Source of the DNA: JBOGCH01 sp051656645
GTDB lineage: Bacteria > Bacteroidota > Bacteroidia > Bacteroidales > Marinifilaceae
DNA length: 64,000 nt
Direction: 5' to 3'
Assembly (NCBI GenBank): GCA_051656645.1
Contig: JBOGCH010000042.1
Location: 111,529-175,528 of the forward strand
Under the pieces are notes generated by a model. That model had not been told where the DNA came from, searched no databases, and saw only the letters and a list, made by a program, of their open reading frames with translations. The translations under genes and the position numbers were made by a program. Shown here piece after piece: positions 1 to 9,753 of the stretch (its first letter is position 1; each line of letters begins with the position of its first letter).

Positions 1-35
1 AACGTTATAACATTATCATTATTAAACATTTCCGT

Positions 36-1268
36 ATGAAAATAGGATTTTTGGATAACACACAACAAGAGTATGATATTATAATGGAACTACTGGATAC
101 ATTCGAGAATTCCCATGTAAGAGATCAACTAGGTTTGCGTAGTATAATAGATTATATAGGCAGTATATTTTTTCCCGGATTAACTTATGCGCAGAAACAT
201 GCCAAATATTTTATTATCGTTCCAGAGTTATTCCGTATTGCACGCAAACACCATATAACAAGTACTATGGGTGTAATTGATGCAATTAAGAAGATGGAAA
301 CAGAGTTAGTCACTACACTTATACAAAATAGTCCTAAAGGAACAAAAGGAATTATTGGACGGAATGCCTTAAAACAGGGACGTAACTTAAAACGCACACC
401 TGCTACTATTTATTGGAATGTTTTAAAAGAATTTGAAATTTTGCGCATTAGGAAAATAACATTCGCTATGGCTGCAAGCTTAGCCACGCGCACGGATTCT
501 ACTCATTTGATGACTGACAGTCCTGAACGTATTATTGATCATGCATATGATGCTACTGATATTGCTGAGGATAATTTCGTCTTATTTTCTCCTTTTAGAA
601 TTGAATATGACTTGCTTAAAGAAGCATCAATAATCTTGACTCAAAAAGAAGCTGAATATTTAAAAGAACATATTCTTTCATCAAGATATCTTGATAATAC
701 ATTATTTAAATATTTGTTTCAAACAGTACTACAACAAAAAGCAATTCCATTTGATAGCTTTGAAGAGATTAATACATTGGGAATGACAGCAAATATGGAA
801 AAAATGGTTATTTCAGCTCAACATTTTAGCAAAATTATTTCTGCAATGACATCCTATTATAATTCCTTCCTCATTGAGGAAATCGATACTGAAACTCTTA
901 GAGATAAGGATGCATTTACTAAAATAACCTCCTCATTATTGTCATGGCAACAATACAAGCAGATGAACACAATTAATTTAAATGAGATATATTCTCATTT
1001 AAATATTTCTATTCTCAATTCGACCTATGTCTTTATTCGCCAATTCTTAGAAGCCGATAAACAGCAGAATAACTTACAAATCCGCGAGTTGTTGAACAAA
1101 AGAGAGTGGCTCGTAAAAGGTCCTAAGGCACAACTCTCAAACAACAAGAAAGATTCGAAGAGTTTACAACTTATTAGCGGCTGGGAACCAGAGTATAGAT
1201 TTAGTGTTGCGATGAATATAATAAATGAAATAATAAGCGGACTTAACTTAATGCAGAACCATGTTTGA
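36..1268 (+). CDS. DUF6361-family protein, first gene of putative defense cassette
   Basis: This 410-residue protein has no signal peptide and no membrane segment. Its N-terminal part (residues 1-70) reads like the family I know as DUF6361: a short GFLD segment, a conserved DQLGLRSIIDYI block, then FFPGLT and KYFIIVPELF. The family has no established activity to my knowledge. The gene overlaps the next one by 8 bp, so the two are probably translationally coupled, and the third gene overlaps in turn; the three products likely act together. The window starts 35 bp upstream, so I cannot tell whether this is the first gene of the operon. The C-terminal half (about 200-400) is mostly predicted helix with no motif I recognise. 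I am fairly sure of the family; the defense role is inferred from its partners. Confidence 0.75.
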   Translation: MKIGFLDNTQQEYDIIMELLDTFENSHVRDQLGLRSIIDYIGSIFFPGLTYAQKHAKYFIIVPELFRIARKHHITSTMGVIDAIKKMETELVTTLIQNSPKGTKGIIGRNALKQGRNLKRTPATIYWNVLKEFEILRIRKITFAMAASLATRTDSTHLMTDSPERIIDHAYDATDIAEDNFVLFSPFRIEYDLLKEASIILTQKEAEYLKEHILSSRYLDNTLFKYLFQTVLQQKAIPFDSFEEINTLGMTANMEKMVISAQHFSKIISAMTSYYNSFLIEEIDTETLRDKDAFTKITSSLLSWQQYKQMNTINLNEIYSHLNISILNSTYVFIRQFLEADKQQNNLQIRELLNKREWLVKGPKAQLSNNKKDSKSLQLISGWEPEYRFSVAMNIINEIISGLNLMQNHV

Positions 1269-3000
1269 TGTAGTAAATGACCGAATAAACTTGAGTAATT
1301 GGTTGAAAATTGGAAACAAAGAGGAACTTGTATTTGCTTTTTGTACAACTTTCTCATTGGACTTAAAACTTCTTAGCAGCCTATTAATGACGATGGGAAT
1401 GGGAGAAGAGCTAGATTCATATATGACCGAGTCAGATATGTTTTTATTATCGGCATTTGAGAAGGCTAAAGATAAGGTGATTGTATTTTACAATGAAGGG
1501 AGCATAAAGGTTCCCGACCAAAAGCGCAAGCTATACTCCTTATTAGATGAAGTTGCCTACGGCATTAAAATAAAAGGAAGAGCCTATTTTCATCCTAAGG
1601 TGTGGATTGTTTGGACACAACGGCTTGATAAACATATAATAAAGATTTGTATCGGTACGAGAAATCTGACCAAAAGTCAAAATATGGAGATGGCATTTAC
1701 TCTCAGCGGAAGCAAAGGGAAAAATATAAACGATTCAAATTTACCATTAAGTCAGCTCATACACTTTTGTAGAGAAAATAGTTCATTGCCAAACGATGCG
1801 AAGAAGCATGATAAATTAAGAGAGTTAGAAGATTTAATAATGTATATTGATTGGGAAAATACTAATTCTGATTTTGAAGATTTTGAATTTCGTAATTTTG
1901 GAATAAATAAGAAAGACAATATAGAAGATCATTTCATTAATAATGCGAACGAATTGTTTGTCATAACACCTTTTTATACGCCTTCGTTTGTACAAGCAAT
2001 AACAAAAGACATTTCTAAGACTGTTATTATTACAAGACAACATGCCATTACCCCTGTATTACTAAAGGCTTTCCAAGAAGTATATACGATGAAAGATATA
2101 CCCATTGGTAATAATGAGTTTTATGATGTACACGCTAAATTGTACTATTACAAGGCTACAGATGTCCCTTATTTGGCCCTTGGTTCGTGTAATTTTACAC
2201 AGAATGCCTTTACTGTAAATATCGAATTCATGATAATACTAAAATTTAGTGATCGGGATATGGATATTGAAAAATTTAAGACGTTATTCATATATCCCTC
2301 AAAGGATGGATTTACTCCATGTCTTTTTCAACAATTTGCTAATGGAGCAGAAATAGACCTTGAGATTGATGAAACCAACGATTATGGTATAGATAAACGT
2401 GTCATTGACGCTATCGTAAAAGCGACAGTTATACCAGAAGGAAATATGTATCGGATTGAAATTTCCGTCAATAAGTTACCTGACGGCGATTATCAGATTG
2501 CACCATTACAGAGAAGTGATAAAAAGACCCAACTTATTTCGCCAGTGACAATTATAAATGGAATATCAATGCGTGATATTTCTCAATTCTATACACTGAC
2601 AAGCAATTCGCTTAGTACCTGTATGCGCATCCAAACGGAGGGTATTCCCCATATGAGGAATGGTACGATTGTAAATACATTGATTAGGACCGAGGAAGAT
2701 TTGTTTAATTATTTAACAACATTACTATCTTCAAACTACTTAAAGACATTCTTAACCGAGAATATAGCTAAAGGCCCTAGGACTCCAGGGCAAAGCTCCG
2801 TGTGGAAAAAAACATCCACCCACACTGATAAATATTACATATACGAAGATTTACTTATCGCTGCCTCAAGAAAACCTGGTAAAATAGAAGAGATTAACTA
2901 TTTACTTAATTCTCTAAATGGAGAAACCTTTATACCTAAACCACTAAGAGAAATGGTTGAAATGTTCCTATCTATAGTCAAAAAACAGTCGAAAAGATGA
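1261..3000 (+). CDS. PLD-like (HxK) protein of putative defense cassette
   Basis: This 579-residue protein has two PLD-type half-sites. The first is H111-P-K113, followed by a GTRNLTKS segment. The second is H291-A-K293, followed by GSCNFTQNAF and NIEF. The pattern of His-x-Lys then G-x-x-N-(L/F)-T is typical of PLD-family nucleases linked to helicases in defense loci. The classical Asp of the HKD motif is not at its usual spacing, so the catalytic form is a variant. The C-terminal 250 residues show no motif I recognise. The gene overlaps its upstream neighbour by 8 bp and the downstream helicase by 4 bp (ATGA), so tight coupling is likely. No signal peptide is visible; it should act in the cytoplasm on nucleic acid. 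It could also be a binding-only PLD fold. Confidence 0.75.
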   Translation: MFDVVNDRINLSNWLKIGNKEELVFAFCTTFSLDLKLLSSLLMTMGMGEELDSYMTESDMFLLSAFEKAKDKVIVFYNEGSIKVPDQKRKLYSLLDEVAYGIKIKGRAYFHPKVWIVWTQRLDKHIIKICIGTRNLTKSQNMEMAFTLSGSKGKNINDSNLPLSQLIHFCRENSSLPNDAKKHDKLRELEDLIMYIDWENTNSDFEDFEFRNFGINKKDNIEDHFINNANELFVITPFYTPSFVQAITKDISKTVIITRQHAITPVLLKAFQEVYTMKDIPIGNNEFYDVHAKLYYYKATDVPYLALGSCNFTQNAFTVNIEFMIILKFSDRDMDIEKFKTLFIYPSKDGFTPCLFQQFANGAEIDLEIDETNDYGIDKRVIDAIVKATVIPEGNMYRIEISVNKLPDGDYQIAPLQRSDKKTQLISPVTIINGISMRDISQFYTLTSNSLSTCMRIQTEGIPHMRNGTIVNTLIRTEEDLFNYLTTLLSSNYLKTFLTENIAKGPRTPGQSSVWKKTSTHTDKYYIYEDLLIAASRKPGKIEEINYLLNSLNGETFIPKPLREMVEMFLSIVKKQSKR

Positions 3001-5939
3001 AAATTACTGATTTCCAAATAGCAACAACAAAACGGATTGTAGATTTATTTACACGTCTGGGACAAAAGAGAGTATTATTGGCCGACGAAGTTGGACTAGG
3101 AAAAACTATCGTAGCAAGACATGTAATTGATGCATTATCAGAATGGTACAACAAACAATTGTCAAAAAAGAACTTTAATGTTGTTTATATCTGCTCTAAT
3201 ATCAACATTGCTAATCAGAACGTTGAAAAACTGACAGATTTACCTCCCATGGATGTTAGCGACAGTAGACTATCCATGTTGCACCTTAAGCTATTTAATT
3301 CTGATTACGAGTCAGCAACAAAGTGTAAAACTACACTTATTCCACTAACTCCCGAGACATCATTTGTTAGCAGTGGTGCAGGCACACTTAATGAACGTGC
3401 CCTTATGTTTGTTTTTCTAAGAAAGTTGGATAAGTTTAAACATGTGTCGGGCAAACTTAGCAATCTACTACGCTATAAGGTTACGAAACTTACCTCTTGG
3501 AGAAAGGCGATTGCAAATTATGAACACAAAATTATTGAAACCAACAGGAAATCGGACAAAAAATATATTAATCTAATTGTTGATGAATTGCAAAAATTAT
3601 TGACAAACGAACTATCTGAACAAATTCTTTATTTGTGTCAAAAAGAAAATATCACACACAACAAAGAGATAACAAACTGCATCAGAGAATTGAGAGAGCT
3701 ATTTGCACGTGTTAGTGTTAACCTACTAAATGCAGATTTGGTAATAATGGATGAGTTTCAGCGTTTCGTTACATTAATAAAAGCAGAACAAAGCGAACAA
3801 AGTATTTTAGTTTCAAGTTTCTTTCAAAATCCCGATTTAAAGATACTATTAATGTCAGCAACTCCTTATAAATCCTATGCAACATTGCAAGAGTTGGATA
3901 CGGCTGAGATGGCCGATCCATATACGGATTTTATGAGTATTATGAATTTTTTACTGCCAACAGAGAAGTATCGCGAATTCGTTAATGTATGGAGCAAATA
4001 TACTGACGAGCTTTTACTATCTCGTAGTAGTGGAAAAGTTAATCAAGAATTAAAAGCACAAGCTGAAGATATTCTTTACTCCGCTATTTGCAGAACAGAA
4101 AGACCAAATTACGGCGTTGTAAACGATGAGAATGTTAAAAGTATTACAATTACAGAATCAGACATCAACGCTTACATAAATATTGAGAAATTCATTGTTA
4201 CATTAAAAAAAATCACTGCCAAAGACATAAGGAACATACCAGTGGAGTATGTTAAATCTGCTCCTTATCTGCTAACTTTTATGGATAATTATCTACCTAA
4301 AATACAAATACATAACAGTTTACAAGAATATAATGCACGAAGTAAAGTTAGAAAACTTAGACTGGATAATTTGGCATTAAGGACTAGCGATGTGAGCAGT
4401 TATAAACGAATAGCTCCTAATAATGCCCGATTAGATGCTTTTACAAAGGATTTATTTGGCACAGATAGTCAAGATATAAGCGTAAGCCAGTTATTATGGA
4501 TTCCTGCATCAAATCCCTATTATGAAACACAGGGAATATTTAGTAAACATTCCTATTTCTCAAAGTATATTATATTTTCCAATTGGGCACTTGTTCCAAG
4601 ATTGTTATCTATCTATCTTTCATATGAGACAGAAAGACAGACTATAGGTAAGATTCTGCATACTGAAGGATACGAGGATATGGGATACTTTAAGAACGAC
4701 GATGAGAGGCGCTTTGGCGGAGCTAAATTGTCAACCGACGCAGCTAACCTACTGAGTTTTGCATCTACATATCTTGCCAAGGTTTATAATCCACATGAAT
4801 ATTATGGACAGAAAGAAGCTATTATAAGAGCAATCATAAAAAAAGATATAAGTGCTTTTTTAAATACATTAGTGAAAAGAGGGGCAAAGTGGACAAGAAA
4901 AGGCGGCACTCCACAGCTTTTGAAGCTATTGCAGTGTATTGAAGATAAAAATAATGATATTGAGAATGTATCTATTCCTATAGATGCTCCGATAACATTA
5001 GCCAACATGGCAATAGCATCACCAGGCGTATGTCTTATGAGAATATTTAAAGATAAAACATGTGCAGAAAATGTTGCCACTCAACTTGTCAATATGTTCA
5101 ATAAACCAGAAGCTATTGGCATTATTAGTTCATTATATAACACTCGCAAAATAGAGATCTTCTATAAACAGGTAATTGACTATTGTATAAAAGGGAATCT
5201 ACAATCAGTATTAGACGAGTATGCACATATGGTTGATAAAAAGGGAAAAGCATTAGCTGACGCCATGATTGAAGGTTTTATGGCAACGTCAAATTTGCAG
5301 GTGGATTCCTATGAAAGTCTTACAGAGATTAAAAAGAGTAAAATGTATATGAGAACACATTTTGCAGTTGGCTATTTTATTAATAAAATTAACGATCAGC
5401 AAGCTATACGTACTGATAAAATTAGACATGCCTTTAACTCTCCATTCCGCCCTTTTGTCTTAGCAACAACTTCCATTGGGCAAGAGGGTCTTGACTTTCA
5501 TCGTTATTGTAGAAAAGTTGTACATTGGAATTTACCTTATAACCCCATAACACTTGAGCAGCGAGAAGGACGCATAAATAGATATAAGAATATTGCTATT
5601 AGAGCTAATTTAGCTATTAAATATGGAAACTTGATGGATTGGAATAAAATATTTGATGCAGCCTCGGAAGAACTTAAAACCCAATACTCCGATATTATTC
5701 CATATTGGAGCCTGCCGCCCGAATTTAATCAAGTTAAAATTGAGCGATTTATATATATGTATCCCTATAGTAGAGATGAAATCATATACAAGCAACTATT
5801 GGATCAACTAACTATGTACAGACTCACACTTGGACAACCACGCCAAGAAGATCTTGTCAACTATCTAAAAGAATCAGGAATAAGCAGTTCCGATGCAAAA
5901 GCCTTATTATTTAATTTATCGCCTTTCAATAGGATTTAA
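2997..5939 (+). CDS. SNF2/DEAD-like superfamily 2 helicase of putative defense cassette
   Basis: This 980-residue protein carries a full superfamily 2 motor. Walker A is ADEVGLGKT at residues 29-37, motif II is DEFQ at 252-255, motif III is SAT at 287-289, and the second RecA lobe has a GQEGLDF segment near 826 and an arginine-finger motif QREGRINRY near 854-862. The DEVGLGKT form of Walker A is typical of SNF2-like and defense-associated helicases. About 550 residues separate the lobes, much more than in a minimal helicase, so there is a large insert of unknown function between them. Start and stop overlap the PLD gene by 4 bp, and a strong inverted repeat follows the stop. ATP-driven movement along nucleic acid is a safe inference; its target and effect are unknown. 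DISARM and Dpd systems also pair helicases with PLD proteins, but their other marker genes are absent here. Confidence 0.85.
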   Translation: MKITDFQIATTKRIVDLFTRLGQKRVLLADEVGLGKTIVARHVIDALSEWYNKQLSKKNFNVVYICSNINIANQNVEKLTDLPPMDVSDSRLSMLHLKLFNSDYESATKCKTTLIPLTPETSFVSSGAGTLNERALMFVFLRKLDKFKHVSGKLSNLLRYKVTKLTSWRKAIANYEHKIIETNRKSDKKYINLIVDELQKLLTNELSEQILYLCQKENITHNKEITNCIRELRELFARVSVNLLNADLVIMDEFQRFVTLIKAEQSEQSILVSSFFQNPDLKILLMSATPYKSYATLQELDTAEMADPYTDFMSIMNFLLPTEKYREFVNVWSKYTDELLLSRSSGKVNQELKAQAEDILYSAICRTERPNYGVVNDENVKSITITESDINAYINIEKFIVTLKKITAKDIRNIPVEYVKSAPYLLTFMDNYLPKIQIHNSLQEYNARSKVRKLRLDNLALRTSDVSSYKRIAPNNARLDAFTKDLFGTDSQDISVSQLLWIPASNPYYETQGIFSKHSYFSKYIIFSNWALVPRLLSIYLSYETERQTIGKILHTEGYEDMGYFKNDDERRFGGAKLSTDAANLLSFASTYLAKVYNPHEYYGQKEAIIRAIIKKDISAFLNTLVKRGAKWTRKGGTPQLLKLLQCIEDKNNDIENVSIPIDAPITLANMAIASPGVCLMRIFKDKTCAENVATQLVNMFNKPEAIGIISSLYNTRKIEIFYKQVIDYCIKGNLQSVLDEYAHMVDKKGKALADAMIEGFMATSNLQVDSYESLTEIKKSKMYMRTHFAVGYFINKINDQQAIRTDKIRHAFNSPFRPFVLATTSIGQEGLDFHRYCRKVVHWNLPYNPITLEQREGRINRYKNIAIRANLAIKYGNLMDWNKIFDAASEELKTQYSDIIPYWSLPPEFNQVKIERFIYMYPYSRDEIIYKQLLDQLTMYRLTLGQPRQEDLVNYLKESGISSSDAKALLFNLSPFNRI

Positions 5940-5967
5940 TACAATTACCTAAATTATATTCTTTATT

Positions 5968-6049
5968 CTTCAGCACCTTTTTAATAAAAATCAGAGAGTA
6001 GTATCAACACAGATACTACTCTCTGATTTTTATTAAAAAGGTGCTGAAG
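5968..6049. terminator. Perfect 38-bp inverted repeat between convergent operons
   Basis: The arms 5968-6005 and 6012-6049 are exact reverse complements, with a 6-base loop AACACA. The stem contains A/T tracts that can act as the U-tract for either direction. It sits 29 bp after the helicase stop and 12 bp from the stop of the converging M60 gene, which fits a bidirectional terminator. The stem is unusually long and perfect for that role. Confidence 0.8.
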
Positions 6050-6061
6050 TTTGATGTTTTA

Positions 6062-8056
6062 TTATTCTATAATATAACCTGATGCACCCCATGTAGCTAA
6101 GCACATTGCACCGTTTTCTTTATAATTATAGTCAGGTTTTTCATTTCGTTTAAAGCCTTGAATAGCCTCTAAACGTAGATAACGGGCTTGGATAGGTTTT
6201 GCAAAATCAAAGGATTGATCGGAGGTGTGTTGTGCATTTGTCGTGAATTCTCCGGCATCTGTCCATTCGTCACTTTCATTTAGTTTATACTGTATCTTGA
6301 ATTTCTCCAATTTTACGTGCGGATAACCAAAGTTCCTCTGTCTTATTGATGTTGAATGAACTACATGAGGATTCTTCATATCAACTTCTACCCATGGACG
6401 AGGAGTATATACAGGACGAGATACTGTATTGGAAATCCAGAATGTAGATGCACTTCCATCAAATAATCCCGAAGCATCCTTAGCATCTGCTGAACTATCG
6501 CTTGAGCGACCACTTGATCCTGTTATTAACCAGTTTGCGGTATTTAAAACTTCAGGACTCTTAATTTCAGGCATGATGACAGGTGTACGCTCTGTCTCTA
6601 AATCTGGAATTAAGTTAGAATCAAATACGGTCCAGAATTCGTCTCCCTCATAATCCGGAAATTGTTCAATATACATTTTTGCAAATTTAGAGGCTTGCAT
6701 TCCCCATGCGTTGAAAAAAGGCATTAGGTTTACTCCGGCATACTCCGTAACTGTTTTCATAAAGAAATCCATTCGCTCCTCATTTCCTCCTACAGTTGCG
6801 GCTTCACGTGATTGTCTATTAAGATAGGTCATGTATTTCCAACCGTATTTTTGAGCCAATTGGATAAAAGGTGTTACCATGGCAATTAAACGTTGTCCGT
6901 AAGGACCATCGCTACTATAAAGTTGTGAGAAGTTTTTATCCGCATTTTGACTAGCAACCCAAACCTTTACACCCCATTCAAAGTCGGAGAATTTGTCCTT
7001 TGAAGGCCAATCATTGTAACGGCGATTGTGCATGTGGTAAACATTAAGGTTACATGTAACTTCAACAAAGAAATTTGGCTTCCATGTTGATGTTTGGTAA
7101 TTGTGTCCCAATTCATGGTATATACCCCAATCTGATTTTTGCATATGTTCCAAATCAGTAGCACGATCTCCCCAACTAGAGCTTGCAATAAAAGGATATC
7201 CCGCATGTGCAGCACCTGCGCACAGTTGAGTATCAGTGGTCATACGCCAAGGGAAGCCCGGTGCTCTATGTTTAATTTCCGGGTTGTTAGGAGTAAGGCC
7301 CCATAGCTTGTCATAATCCTCAGTTAAGAATTCATCATAGAACTCTAGCAGTGCATCCGGATTGGTCATTTGCTTTAACTTCTCTACAGGTAGTGTCAGA
7401 ATCATTTTATTTCCGCGAACTTCGGCCCATGGCGCCGCTGTTGTTTTAATACGTTCTTGCCATTCCTGTACGTTGCTTTCACCATAAATATAATCGGCTG
7501 TTTGCAATACGTTGTGAAAAACAAAATCATAACTTACATCCGAGCGCTCTGAGAATAAAAGATATATGTTCCCACCAAAATGATTAAATATTCTATTTTC
7601 GCCCTCTTTCAGCGTTATTACTTTCCATATTTCAGGAGGTCTGTTGGCATTATCTTTTAATTTACATGTCCATACTCCGATACGGCATTTTACTGTACCA
7701 GAGATGCCCGATGGTACATTTACCGTTACTATATCCGAAGGAGCAGCATACAATCCGGTACTGTACCACTCCTCTGGCGAATAAGCAATACGCAAATCAG
7801 ACCATTTTACATAATTTGGCGTAACGGTTAGTTTATAGTCTGTAATACGTGACACGGTGTCATGTACCGCTCCCGGAAATTGTTGTACCCATTTCCAATA
7901 TGGATTATCTAATCTGTCCGGATAAGAGATTGTATTATCCTCCTCTGTATGTGGAGGAATGAACGTTTCCTCCACAATTGCATCTTCCTCACAAGAGATT
8001 GCCACAAAAGACATTGCAAGGATAAATGTGTATAAATAAGTATATCTTTTTTTCAT
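6062..8056 (-). CDS. M60-like metallopeptidase lipoprotein with F5/8-type domain
   Basis: This 664-residue protein has a signal sequence ending in a lipobox at Cys22 (VAISC followed by EED), so it is probably a surface lipoprotein. The zinc site HELGH is at 314-318, inside the WGIYHELGHN context typical of M60-like (enhancin/mucinase-type) peptidases. Residues about 510-660 look like an F5/8-type C (discoidin, galactose-binding-like) domain, with FDG, WISN, WVEVDM and RYLRLEA elements. M60-like enzymes cleave heavily glycosylated proteins such as mucins. It is the last gene of the SusC/SusD-FAS1 operon and lies 72 bp after the SusD gene. Its role here is probably cutting the protein core of a glycoprotein or proteoglycan. 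I am sure of the family; the substrate is inferred. Confidence 0.88.
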   Translation of the reverse strand: MKKRYTYLYTFILAMSFVAISCEEDAIVEETFIPPHTEEDNTISYPDRLDNPYWKWVQQFPGAVHDTVSRITDYKLTVTPNYVKWSDLRIAYSPEEWYSTGLYAAPSDIVTVNVPSGISGTVKCRIGVWTCKLKDNANRPPEIWKVITLKEGENRIFNHFGGNIYLLFSERSDVSYDFVFHNVLQTADYIYGESNVQEWQERIKTTAAPWAEVRGNKMILTLPVEKLKQMTNPDALLEFYDEFLTEDYDKLWGLTPNNPEIKHRAPGFPWRMTTDTQLCAGAAHAGYPFIASSSWGDRATDLEHMQKSDWGIYHELGHNYQTSTWKPNFFVEVTCNLNVYHMHNRRYNDWPSKDKFSDFEWGVKVWVASQNADKNFSQLYSSDGPYGQRLIAMVTPFIQLAQKYGWKYMTYLNRQSREAATVGGNEERMDFFMKTVTEYAGVNLMPFFNAWGMQASKFAKMYIEQFPDYEGDEFWTVFDSNLIPDLETERTPVIMPEIKSPEVLNTANWLITGSSGRSSDSSADAKDASGLFDGSASTFWISNTVSRPVYTPRPWVEVDMKNPHVVHSTSIRQRNFGYPHVKLEKFKIQYKLNESDEWTDAGEFTTNAQHTSDQSFDFAKPIQARYLRLEAIQGFKRNEKPDYNYKENGAMCLATWGASGYIIE

Positions 8057-8128
8057 ATGTCGTTATATTTCTTTTATAATATAAATCCCTAATAGGTAGA
8101 CTTACTGTTCTGAGACAGAACACTGCTA

Positions 8129-9703
8129 CTACTGCAAGTGGTTAAACGGTATAAACCAATTCTCCGGATTTAACATTAATGAGCGGAAGTGTTCAGCTTC
8201 TGACTCGCCATACTTATGTGCAATTGCATCAGCAACAATACTAGGATTATTAAGCTGACGCGCCATACGTACTAATGTAAAGAAGCGTTTTCCCTCAAAT
8301 GCACATTCCATGGCCACCTCATTTGCGATTAAGGTGGCTATCTGTCCCATCTTTTCTTCATCGTTTGACGCAGATATCGTCAAAGAAAGCAAGTTTACAC
8401 GTCCACGAATACCAATATTATCTCTTAAATTCTTATGAAAGATTGGATTGTTAAACGGGTAATTGAACGATCCTTCGGATGACCAATACGATTTTAACCC
8501 TCCATTAATAATTGCTAAGGCTTCCGTATATAAACCTAGATTGTTTAATGCTTCTGCAAACATTAAATGAACGTCGGCAGCACGATAGATTGAAACATTT
8601 GCATCACGCTCATAGAAGGCTTTATTGTTATGATATTTATAGATTACAGGTTGTCCATTTTCTTCTCTGCAAGATTTACGCCCTCTGTAAATATCTCCTT
8701 TTGCATTTCCACTGCGTATTTGCTGATCATATAAATTGATTATATAATCCGATGGACGAATATAATAGCATGAGTTTACGTTATTTGCAAAATAATACTG
8801 CAGGTTATTTTGTTGTCCTCGTATCATATCAAATGGAACTACGGAAATTTGTTCGGTAGAAACTATCTCTGTGAAGAATGCACCCCACAAGTTGTAGTTA
8901 TTGTTTGTGAATGCAGTTACCGTGTATCGTTTGGTATCATCGCCCTCTGCAAGGAAAGAACTAAAAACATCGACGGCTTTTTTATTCTCTTTATTCCATA
9001 AATACAACTCTCCAAGCAGAATCTTATGATTTATACTTACTCTATTCCACGTTTCATCCTGCGAATTTGTTAAGTTTTCCCAATCCAACTGGCGATTAAT
9101 ATTATACCCCATAAAATCGGTATTGAGCATTTTTATTAATTGCGAGATGAGCTGCTCTAAGGAAAGTTTTGGTGCTTGAGAGACATCCTGATTATCGCTC
9201 ATTCCATAATCATGATAGATGGCTTGCCCGTAAATCTTACCCAATGTCATATAACACCAAGCTCTATAACGTACAACCTCTGCTATCATTCCCTCCATAG
9301 TTGATTTTACCATTAATCCGGGATTGGCTTGATCAAAACCTACCGCTCTACGTAAAAAATCATTACACCCTACGATAACATTATAATATACCGTAGGATC
9401 GGCCAATTTATTACCTGTAGTAGCCGTATATGTTGCTATTTCAACAATATCCGTTGTTGCTTTGGCCGTTGGTATCATTAAATCACTGCGTAAACCCTCG
9501 ATAAGAACGGTTTTCTCTGCGACTTCTTGAAATAATGCTGCTGTACCAATAAATGCTGCTTCTAAGTCGGCGCGTTGACTGTAATGATTATTGTCCAACA
9601 ACATGTCATCGGTCTTTGCGTCAAAGAAATTATCGCATGAAGTGAACAAACCTCCACTCAATGTAAACACTAGTGCATATATTGTTATTTTTATTTTCTT
9701 CAT
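8129..9703 (-). CDS. SusD-like outer-membrane lipoprotein (pair 2)
   Basis: A SusD/RagB-family lipoprotein that should cap the SusC channel encoded just upstream and bind substrate at the cell surface. The reading frame could begin 48 bp earlier, but the start at 9703 gives a normal signal peptide (MKKIKITIYALVF) with a lipobox ending at the Cys of FTSC-DNFFD. The DNFFDAKT start of the mature protein, the TPR-like helical layout and the C-terminal NPENWFIPF segment are typical of the family. The length, about 524 residues, is normal. It belongs to the same minus-strand operon as the FAS1 proteins and precedes the M60 peptidase gene. Confidence 0.9.
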   Translation of the reverse strand: MKKIKITIYALVFTLSGGLFTSCDNFFDAKTDDMLLDNNHYSQRADLEAAFIGTAALFQEVAEKTVLIEGLRSDLMIPTAKATTDIVEIATYTATTGNKLADPTVYYNVIVGCNDFLRRAVGFDQANPGLMVKSTMEGMIAEVVRYRAWCYMTLGKIYGQAIYHDYGMSDNQDVSQAPKLSLEQLISQLIKMLNTDFMGYNINRQLDWENLTNSQDETWNRVSINHKILLGELYLWNKENKKAVDVFSSFLAEGDDTKRYTVTAFTNNNYNLWGAFFTEIVSTEQISVVPFDMIRGQQNNLQYYFANNVNSCYYIRPSDYIINLYDQQIRSGNAKGDIYRGRKSCREENGQPVIYKYHNNKAFYERDANVSIYRAADVHLMFAEALNNLGLYTEALAIINGGLKSYWSSEGSFNYPFNNPIFHKNLRDNIGIRGRVNLLSLTISASNDEEKMGQIATLIANEVAMECAFEGKRFFTLVRMARQLNNPSIVADAIAHKYGESEAEHFRSLMLNPENWFIPFNHLQ

Positions 9704-9753
9704 AACTTTTATTTTAGTTGTCAGAGACGGTTGTCCCCGACAAGTTATCATTC

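Noticed and set aside
36..5939. Type I restriction or BREX system
   Set aside because: No methylase, specificity subunit, PglZ or BrxC-like sequence is visible; the helicase motifs alone do not support it.
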